From: Agrostemma githago | Lineage: Eukaryota > Streptophyta > Magnoliopsida > Caryophyllales > Caryophyllaceae | Assembly (NCBI GenBank): GCA_958450325.1 | Contig: OY288243.1 | Coordinates: forward strand, 62,294,606-62,358,605 | Reading direction: 5' to 3' | Length of the DNA: 64,000 nt | Part shown: piece after piece, positions 55,559 through 64,000 of the stretch | Position numbering within the stretch: position 1 is the first letter of the stretch | Layout: each line of letters begins with the position of its first letter | Notes under the pieces: model-generated | The model's input: only the letters and a program-made list of their open reading frames with translations | Database searches by the model: none | What the model was told of the DNA's origin: nothing | Translations under genes and position numbers: made by a program

Positions 55559-57632
55559 TGTGGACGTCCATCCGCACCGCCTGGCGCCACGCGCGTGCCC
55601 GTGCGGGACATCTGGTTTGTCGCGGGGGCCACCCAAACGGCCCCCTCCCATCGAGGGCCGGTCCGATCTCACGTTCGGATAGTACTAGACGGATGCGGGC
55701 ACCCGTGTTTCCGTTAAAATCGATCGAGACATGGTTGTAAATGTTTAAAGGTCGATATGTTTGGTAAGACAACCTATTTAGTGAACCGAATTCGTTGCCG
55801 ATTTGTGGAGTCACCACCGAGTAAATTATGCGGACTTGGAAACCGTTCAAGTCAACTTTGATCCTTAGCCGACTCAAAGTCGAGTGGCACGGGACCTAAA
55901 GATAAAGACTAGAACCCTTAAGCACTCCATGCCTGGAATAACTCGCATTGCCAATGGTTTCGGACATCCGAAAACCGTCGATTCTGAGTAAGGGGTGAGG
56001 GTATGTATTGGGAAGCCAACTTCCGATAGACATCGACACTCAATCCCGCCCGCACATAGCGGCCTCTACTAATCAATCGGTGGGCTGATAACTTAGTTCC
56101 AATGTCTTCGCTATGTCGGTTGTTTAAGGACAAGTAAGTTTTTGTCGTCGAAGTAGTTGTAATTACATTCTTTGCATGCGATTTCACGTGACAAGCAGGC
56201 CATGAAAAGATGCATGTAGGAGAGTAGAGAATACTAGATATTATGCGTATTAGCAAATCAGATTTAACGCGATAATACGGATATTAGTCATTCTCATGGT
56301 ATACCTTACCTGGTATTCTGCTTAAGGTGCGTCGGTTCAACATTAATAGGGATGCATTGAACCATGTGTGGTGAGCACCGGGATTAATATGGAACCGACC
56401 ACCGCTTTATTCAATTTTAGCTTGTTTACATTTTGAATTCCGTGTTAGGTGATTTAGCATTCGATTATAAGGTCATAAAAGCGGGAAATCATAAGAAAGC
56501 GGTAAATGCGAAACATAAGTAAATCACATAGTGAGGAGTTGCGCCCTCGGAATGTACACTAAACGAGACACGATGCATAGATGCATGGTTGAGAACGGAT
56601 CTCGGAACTACTCGGGTCTAGTTAAGGTGTTTTAGTGTTTATGGTTGAAGTTGAGGACATTACGTATATTTGTGGTGTGCCATGGACCTAGTGTCCATAC
56701 TAGTCGGACTTGATATTTTTGAAGTGCATAATAAAAATACAGTATGTAAAGTTCTGTTTAGACGACAATCTCGTGACGATTCGACTTCGAAGCGGATCCT
56801 CCTAGCTTGTCCTACGGTGAATTTGGCAGAGCTTCGCTAGTACAGCTGGTTCTGCGGTGAATCCGACAGATCGTCGCTGCTATACTTGGAGTTGGATAGT
56901 CGAGCGCAGGTGCTCCTCTATTCGAGTGGAGTGCTCGAGGAGTGAGGAGTAGCGCTGATTTGCTTATCGGGACAACGATCGAGTGGATCGTACTTAGTGT
57001 CGGAGTGTGACCTAAGTTAGAGAGAAAAGGGGAGAGCGAATTGTGAGAGAAATGATTCACGAATTCGTAAGTTGTCGCAAAGAGTGGAATGAGGGGGGGT
57101 ATTTATAGTTACTCGCGCAGTTCAAATCGACCTTTAGGATGCCTGACCTCTTGTGCACCAGAACTCGGTCGCCTGGTGTCATGTGCATTAATCTTGGGAC
57201 GCCTGGTGTGAGGCGCCTGGATGTTTGAAGATCCGATTTGGAAACTTTCCAAAACGGAGAAGATGCGTATATTGGCGTTCCTTGGGGATTAAGGATTCCC
57301 GTTAAACCTAGCGCGTCGAGCGCCGGGTGAGCCTCGGGCGCGTGTCTTGAGGTTCGCTTGGCCTGACGCGTTGACTCGGGTTTGACTTTGCATATTTCGG
57401 GACCAATTCGGGACCCCGATATCGGAATTGACTCTAATTAGTGTCGACGCGACCGTAATGACACGACTAAGACTGTCTTGATGGTTAATTAATTATTCCG
57501 AGTAATTGTTTGGTCCGTTCTATAGAAAAACTATCTAAAACATCGTAATCTCGCGTCGCGTTGCAGTCCGATCATCATTGGGTGTTTGTTGGGCGCCCCT
57601 GCAGCCACCAGGTCAGAATTTGAGTGTCTACA
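55559..57632 (-). repeat. 5' LTR of element C, 2.07 kb
   Basis: Minus strand starts TGTAGACACTCAAATT and ends GGACGTCCACA. It is related to LTRs A and B at its ends and by scattered blocks, but diverged. A TATA box (CTATAAATAC, minus, about 57098-57107) has near-palindromic GCGCCTGG / GCCTGGTGTGAGGC repeats upstream (57150-57235). Right neighbour CCTTC (57633-57637) is the expected target-site copy. Confidence 0.87.
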
Positions 57633-58620
57633 CCTTCTAGCAACCAAGTTACCTTCGATTTCTACATAAGGAACGCCCTACAGGCCTGCTTCAGTGAGGT
57701 GACTTATTGATGACAATCCCACTCCTTATTCTTGGCCTCCTCATTCCTAGGATCTCTCTGAACTTCCACCTGAAGTGCAGCCAGCTACAATTTTGCTTGC
57801 TTACAATGACTTTCAATATTCTCAAACGCATCAGAATTTAACTGTTTCAACTCCCTTTTTAACCTCTTGAGTTTGGTGGCTATAATAAACATTGGGCTCC
57901 CTACTGGTTGAATTGACCAACCCTTCTTAACCACGTCCAGGAAATGTGGGTTAGAACTCCACATATTTTGGAACTTAAAGGATCTCCTCTTCATAGTATT
58001 ATTTCTGTCAAGATGAATGACACAAGGACAATGATCAAACGTTCTTTCCGAGAGAAAATGTGCAAACCCATCGGGGAATTCATCCACCCATTGCTTGTTA
58101 AATGTTAACCAAACATCTATCAAGTCTACTAAACTCTCTATCCTCCTTCCTTTACTTCTTCGTCCATGTGAACCACGCACCTGCTGAAGGATTATCTTCC
58201 AATAAGCAATCAGAAATACAGTCCCTAAAAGGGTTCATCTCCGCCTCAGTACAGTTCTCTCCCATTCTCTCTATGACACTAATGATCGTGTTAAAGTCAC
58301 CTACCACCATCCAAGCTCCTCTCATTTGACTGGGATAACCACGCAACTTATCCCACATGCTCTCTCTCCCTTCCACATCATTAAACGCACAGACTAGAGT
58401 AAGATGATACCTTATAGCATGCTGCACTTGCTTCACCTCCAAATGAACAGCTTGAGCTGTTACATCCAAAATTTGCACATCAACATTATTATGGTTCCAC
58501 AACACCCATATTCTCCCTCCATGTCCACAATGAATATTAGTACTCACTGACCAACTATCCATTATACATGGAGTAATATTATTCATACTAGATATTTTTA
58601 TTTTTGTTTCCAACAATCCA
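57633..58620 (-). pseudogene. L1-type LINE fragment: endonuclease and linker
   Basis: The minus strand begins LLETKI and contains WMVVGDFNTI, both signatures of the apurinic-like endonuclease of plant L1 LINEs, then FDHCPCVIHLDRNN. A frameshift lies between frames 58616-58152 and 58180-57785. The linker before RT follows (RNEEAKNKEWDCHQ...KSKVTWLLEG) with stops, and is cut at 57633 by the LTR of element C. RT should therefore lie beyond the left end of C, off-window. The extreme 5' end is missing near 58620. Confidence 0.85.
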
Positions 58621-58733
58621 AAGACATGGAGTAATTTTTTTTATAAGATCATGTAGAGGGAATGTGAAGTTAAGCAAAAGGGTGGTTGAAGGTAAGTGTA
58701 ACTTCTGAAATAATGGAAGAAATAGATGGTTAT

Positions 58734-61322
58734 TGTAGACACCCACATTTGGCTGCTAGGTGTCTATAGCAGTTTTCAAAAAACACCCGATGATGATCGG
58801 ACGCGAACGTGCTTCTACGCGCTCGGATATGGGCTCAAAATCATTAGTTTCTGGCTTGGGCTTTTTACGGAGTACAAATCTCACAAAACTAACTTCAAAC
58901 TCAGGCCCAGCGGATCGTTTCCAATCAAATAAGACTAATTTGGGTCAAAACCGACACCAGAAATAAAACTGATTTTTAGCGACCGGGTCAAACCCCGGTC
59001 AAAGCCATTTTTGAGAACGCAAAACAGCCATGCAAATATCGAGAATCCAACCCGAAGTCAAAAACTCCGGATTTCTCGTTCCAGCTGACCCACTCGATCG
59101 AGTGTCAGCTCACTCGATCGAGTGGGCCTTCAACAGGCCCGCTGTCTCTTTTAGCTGGGCCACTCGATCGAGTTCATCAGGGCACTCGATCGAGTAAGCC
59201 TAGGTCGAGGGTTGGGAGAATTCTTATAAATACGTCCCTTTGCAACACAATTTACAACACACAATTTTTCAGAATTTTACACACAACTTTCATCCCTACA
59301 ATCACACATCCTTCCTCCACCTTAAACCACCTTAACTTTTCCTACATAGTCTCAAAACTCTCGTGCTTAAGCCACAGCTAGACGAGTTCCATACCGAGAA
59401 TACGAAGCATGTAGGTTGAGGGTGTAAATAATCCCGATCTCTTCCCTTTTTCTCTTCTCTTCTCTCGCGTCGTCCCTACGTCCTTTTAGTGTCGTCGTCG
59501 CGTTTTTTCATTTCTTTTCTTTTTCTCGTTTCTAATATCGTTAATAATTACTATCAAAACACCTTAAAATATTTGCCTATTCGTGTCGAATACAAGGGAG
59601 GACGGGATAAGAAAATCTGAATACAAGGGTCTCGCACCCGATGTGGCCGGTTGCTTATCCCGACATCCCAAGTATTTGATTGTTGAAGCGAATCAACATC
59701 AACAAGATCGTTTTTTTATTTATCGCGTCGCTAGTCTTGTCTTAGTATTTACATAATTGTCATCATCAAAATCGCATATTCATAAATTTCTAAAACTTCT
59801 TCGAATCGAACACGTTTAACGGCAATATTCTTATAAGACCCTTCTAATCCTTTTACGAGTTGTAACAGTGGCGGAGCCCTCTCGAGGAGCCCCGCCCTAA
59901 ACACTCAAAGGCATGATGGCATCGCGAACATTCCCCTTTAAACGCGTCCGATTCCTTTTTTAGGTTAGACCGAAACCTGTTGATGCAGATCTGACATCAC
60001 ATAATCCGCAAGGATTAATTCCGGTGTCGAGATGCGGAGGGAATCTATTTTTGGATCTAATCAAACAAGCAAAACATCTTTCTTTAGATGTGATATCGAC
60101 TCTATAGTCGAATATCATGTCTAAACGAATTAGTCAATAAATTGAACTAGCGCGAACTCGTTGATGCTAAATAATTGTCATGTAGTCCGAAAGGACTAAA
60201 TACGACATTATAATGCGGAGAGAATTTATTTCGCCTTAGTTCAATTTAAAACGACTCATAAACGTCTTTCTCAAAATTCACTCTAAATATTCGATATTGA
60301 TTCCATAGTCAAGTATCGGATATGACAAGTATCGAAAATTCAAGTCGAGTATAAATCGTATCATATTTTAACACGACTTGGCGAAATTATCGATTTTCAA
60401 CATTAAAAAGCAACTTTGAAATTCATGCAAAATTGCGAAACGAACCATGGTTCGTATATGGGGCACTCGATCGAGTGCCTAGCCCACTCAATCGATTGGC
60501 ACCCCAAAAACTAGGCAGAAAGGTTTTCCGAAGACCACTCGATCGAGTGGCCTCCTTCACACACCAAACGTGAGCCCTTCAACATATTTCGAGCCCTATC
60601 AAATATTTTTATGACTTCGGTCAACACGTGTCAAGTCCATCATGTGTCCTACCCTTTCTAAAACCGAGCATCATGTCGTTTATGTCATTCTATACTATTT
60701 GCAAACCGTTATTTACCGTTACTAACTCGTTTGTTTATGTCTTTTTACTATTGTTGCTTGTTTTATTGTACTAAAACGAACCTCGCATGCTAAATACAAC
60801 TTCGATGCTAGTTTAGATACATTAAATCGACATAGCAACTTATTCGAATTTTCACATGTTCAGTCAAAATATTGTTTGCATAAAATTTTCACCGAATTAC
60901 TAACGCGCGTATTAAAACATTGAACGATATCTTAGTAAAGGCCGCTAAGTGCGGGCGGGGTTGGGTGTTCTTTGTGAACTTCCCAACACGTACCCTCACC
61001 CTTTACTCAAAACCGTGGTTTCCGGATGTCCGAAACCATTGGCGCACGAGAGTCATTCAATACACGGTAACCGATAATGTCGGTATCGGTATCGCAATGC
61101 AAAGGGACGAACCCCATAAACTCAGAAATCCGAACAGGCCGTACTTTGTGCACGGCCCACCAAGATATAGAGTGGGTTCGAATGGGCTCGAACTCCCACA
61201 AAGTTCGGTGGCGACTCCAACTTCGATTTAAATTTCAATTCGAGATCCATCTCACATGATATTCATTCGCCTCCCCAAACCCGCGCGTGGCCGCGTCGGG
61301 GTGGACCTATGTCATTTTCACA
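58734..61322 (+). mobile_element. Solo LTR of the A/B Tat family, plus orientation, TSD GTTAT
   Basis: It starts TGTAGACACCCAC and ends GTCATTTTCACA, with the perfect 5-bp duplication GTTAT at 58729-58733 and 61323-61327. No primer site or internal sequence is adjacent. The length, 2,589 bp, equals that of LTR A. Frames inside it are non-coding. Confidence 0.93.
59091..59233 (+). promoter_or_regulatory. U3 promoter of the solo LTR: palindrome array and TATA box
   Basis: CACTCGATCGAGTG occurs at 59091-59104 and 59111-59124 and 13 of its 14 bases at 59161-59173 and 59183-59195. TTATAAATAC follows at 59224-59233. A second cluster lies downstream at 60464-60477 and 60536-60549. Confidence 0.7.
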
Positions 61323-61457
61323 GTTATAAGCGATTTTTTTAATCGCTAAATAAGTGCCACTGGGCATGATGACGTGGGTTAATATGGAAGCAAAAAATGT
61401 TTCTGCTTTAATATATAAGCGGAAAAGATAAATTTTGACTATAAGAGCAAAGGAAAG
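61323..61457. other. Short spacer between solo LTR and LINE
   Basis: Non-coding; includes the hairpin AGCGATTTTTTTAATCGCT near 61328. No gene. Confidence 0.5.
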
Positions 61458-61469
61458 AATGTATTGATA

Positions 61470-62287
61470 TACCTTTGGGAAGGAAGTTCTGAATATACTC
61501 GGGTTCCATTGGTATCGTGGGACAGAGTAACCAGACCAAAGGAGGGAGTTCTCGGAATTAAAAAGGCTGACACATGGAATTTAGCTGCTGTAGGGAAATT
61601 GGTGAATTGGGTATATGAGAAAAGCGATAAGTTATGGATCAAATGGATTGATCATAACTATCTGAAAGGAAACGATTGGCATGACTACAATCCTCCAACG
61701 GATGTTCCTTGGACTTGGAGATTAATATGTAGAGCGAAAGATAAGCTGAAAGAAGGGTATAGCTGCAACTCGTGGACTATGTCGCCTAAAGGATACACTA
61801 TTGCAGATGGGTATCGTTTGTTGAGGGGTAGTGAGACTGAGGTCAGTTGGCATCAGTTCATTTGGGACGACTGGTGTATACCCAAACATGCTACAATTTC
61901 TTGGATAATGGTGAATAATGGATTAAACACCTAGATGAAATTAGAAAAAATAGGGTGTTGTACCGACACCCTATGTTGTCTTTGCGCAGCGGAAGAGGAA
62001 ACAATCCAACATTTGATGCAAGACTGTGAATATAGTCGCTTGGGCGGAGGGACATCTACACCACCCAGCTAAGGCGATAAAACAAATTCAGGAAGATGTA
62101 AGAGTCAGATGGGGAAGTATTCTCCAAAGGCCATACAACACCAAAGACGGGTACCAAATGTTGAGTAGACTAATAGGCGTCTAAATCGGTTTGATTTGTA
62201 TTTGTCAGTATTTCATACTGTACATATTATTCTTTGATTGTACATTTTTATGATTGAAATATAAGCTCACATTTACAAAAAAAAAAT
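61470..62287 (+). mobile_element. 5'-truncated L1-type LINE, 3' end with poly(A)
   Basis: The frame from 61464 reads VSWDRVTRPKEGVLGIKKAD and WNLAAVGKLVNWVYEKSDKLW, the C-terminal part of plant LINE ORF2, then the zinc-binding reverse transcriptase tail (CCLCAAEEETIQHLMQDC) after a stop at 61932. A poly(A) run lies at 62277-62286. The 12-bp duplications AATGTATTGATA (61458-61469) and AATGTATCGATA (62288-62299), with one mismatch, mark target-primed insertion. The element is about 0.8 kb. Confidence 0.88.
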
Positions 62288-62810
62288 AATGTATCGATAA
62301 AGTTTGATGATGAAGAAACAACCGTAGATTAACTGTTGCCCAGTGATGACACGATCCAATAACATGATACGAACCCTACACGTAATTAACGGTTTGGGTT
62401 TAGACTTAATAACTCATTTATACAATCAAGTGGATCGATACGACCCAACATGAATTTAATTGAGTTTAGGCTCAGCACATGAATCAAATCTTCTATATCT
62501 ATATCCATCTAAAGGTAGGATCTGGTACATTTAAGCATTTTGGTACATTTTACATTCTAATCTAAACCATCCGATTTCATGGGATCGAGGGCTAAGATAT
62601 CCTAAAAAAATCTCCATATTCTATAACAGTTGCACATCATGATTCTTTTGACAAAATATTTGTAACTTCTATAACAGTTACGATTATCTCTCAAAAACAT
62701 AATCAAATAAAAAAAATCTACGTATAATTATTAACTACAATCTAAGTGGCCTTCAGTTTGCTTAGTATTTGAAATAATATGAAAATGTAATAATATTATA
62801 TCAATTTCAG

Positions 62811-63115
62811 AATAATGTTATGTGATGTTACGTAGTTATTCTAATGTAGAAACTCAATTATTTTAACAACTAAATTGTGTTATTGTATTGGGATGAAATT
62901 CAAATATAATAACTTTATAATAATGTCATCTGATTTTAAGTAGTTATTCCAATGTAGAAACTCAGTTATTGTAATGAATAACTCGTGTTATTATATTGGG
63001 CTGAAACTCAAATATAATCTATTTTAGAATAATGTTATATGATTTTACGTAGTTTGTCCAATGTGAAACTCAATTATTGTAACGAATAATTTGTGTTATT
63101 GTATTGGGACGAAAC
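62811..63115 (+). repeat. Tandem repeat, about 108 bp x 3
   Basis: Units starting AATAATGTTATGTGAT, AATAATGTCATCTGAT and AATAATGTTATATGAT at 62811, 62919 and 63028. Each contains GTAGTT.., AATGTAGAAACTCA or a variant, and TGTTATTGTATTGGG. Copies differ by many substitutions, so the array is not recent. Confidence 0.8.
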
Positions 63116-63850
63116 ATCTTGCATATCGTTGAGAGCACACCCAGTAAAAAAACTCACTGAAAGACAAAAAAAACAAAAAAAAAAGAGGGGGTTAGTTAGA
63201 GTACAAAAAAATGAAATACAATAACTGTAAAAACACAATAAAATAACTGGTTATACAACACAGTAACTAATATAATAAAATAACTGCAAGTATGATATAG
63301 AATAACAACAACAATAGTATAGAATAACTGGAATAATAACATAATAAAATAATTGGGTCTTTCATAGTAATAATAATGTACGGAATACCAAAAACAGAAA
63401 TTCATGCTATGAAATAATACGTAGTTATTTCGATGTTCATATTCAAGTATTTCATTGTTCATATTCAAATATTGCAATATTCATAATTTCAATTTTTAAT
63501 CTTCTAATCAAAACTCCATAAATTATTTCAATAATGTATCAAATCACGTAGAATAACACACAAATCCAAAATTATTCAAAAAAATCAAAATGAAAATTAG
63601 ATCACTAGCAATAACAGCAATAAAATTAATGAGATATATGCGAAAATCTAACAAATTTATAATTTTGAAATGCATAAATTAGAAACTCAAGACAAAAAAG
63701 AAAAATAAAAAAAGAACGAAATTAGAGAGTTGAAGAGTGAAATTAGCTTCACTTGGAAGTTTAATCTTGTGTGGAAACTGATTTGGATGAATATTCAAGA
63801 ACGAAATTGAGAGTTTATGAAAAATTGAATCTTTACAAGGAAATGAAATT

Positions 63851-63966
63851 GATGAAATAAACGTAAAGAAGAAAAGGTTGGAAAAAAATAGGGTATCCCA
63901 TCCCTTTGATTGATGAAATAAACGTAAACAAGGAAAAGTAGGGTTTTATCTCATCCCTTTGATTTA
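63851..63966 (+). repeat. Short tandem duplication, about 60 bp x 2
   Basis: GATGAAATAAACGTAAA begins each copy (63852 and 63911) and CATCCCTTTGATT ends each, with small indels between. Confidence 0.75.
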
Positions 63967-64000
63967 GTCAGATCTAATGGCTATGAAAGAGATGTATATT

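Larger units (their letters stand above)
43270..57632 (-). mobile_element. Tat-lineage gypsy element C, deleted, with antisense PMD genes
   Basis: Minus order: 5' LTR 55559-57632, primer site 55538-55555, leader with hairpin repeats, gag 53842-53132, then directly second RNase H and integrase 52625-50969 (protease and RT are missing), then PMD-like genes on plus at 48741-50254 and 45213-47561, and a TTGAA repeat region. The left end is cut by element B at 43269/43270. Assigning 43270-48700 to C is inference from layout. It is inserted in a LINE at 57632/57633. Confidence 0.75.
62300..64000. other. AT-rich non-coding DNA
   Basis: No gene or transposon end could be established. It contains a three-copy tandem repeat (62811-63115), many AATAACTG-like words (63225-63360) and a short tandem duplication (63851-63966). 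Confidence 0.6.

Noticed and set aside
62475..62520. Possible Helitron start (TCTATATCTATATCC)
   Set aside because: No matching CTRR end with hairpin could be found in the window, so it is not called.

Overview
The window is a nested stack of plant transposable elements with no intact host gene. Gypsy-type polyproteins, L1-type LINE remains, CACTA transposons, spliced plant mobile domain (PMD) reading frames and fragments of typical plant genes point to a flowering plant, probably a eudicot; Caryophyllales is a weak guess. No RNA genes or CRISPR arrays were seen.

Read from the outside in, the nest has seven levels. (1) An L1-type LINE (minus, 57633-58620) is broken in its reading frame by (2) element C, a deleted Tat-lineage (Ogre/Retand-like) gypsy element (43270-57632). 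C is interrupted at 43269/43270 by (3) Tat element B (36371-43269). B is cut in its pre-RT region at 36370/36371 by (4) an Athila-type element E that has gag-pro but no pol (23321-36370). E carries a solo chromovirus-type LTR with a CAACC target-site duplication (28012-31527), and its 3' LTR is cut at 23320/23321 by (5) Tat element A (4161-23320). A holds (6) a 6.4-kb CACTA transposon (11044-17442, TSD CCC), which holds (7) a second CACTA element (14647-16780, TSD GTG). A is also cut at 4160/4161 by a chromovirus-type element (LTR 635-4160, primer-binding site 621-632) that runs off the left edge. Every LTR element from C to A shows only its right end here, so the left ends should lie beyond base 1 in mirror order.

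The right arm (57633-64000) has the LINE endonuclease fragment, a solo LTR of the A/B family in plus orientation (58734-61322, TSD GTTAT), a short 5'-truncated LINE with poly(A) and TSD (61470-62287), and AT-rich DNA with tandem repeats.

The most notable content: the CACTA element at 11044-17442 carries a broken fragment of a KDM3/JMJ25 (IBM1-type) histone H3K9 demethylase gene and a small piece of an HMA-domain gene. A and C each carry a spliced antisense PMD gene with its own TATA box and a shared intron position. Short family-specific palindromes lie just upstream of the TATA box in several unrelated LTRs and at one antisense promoter. Two non-coding regions hold hairpins whose arms change in a compensatory way.
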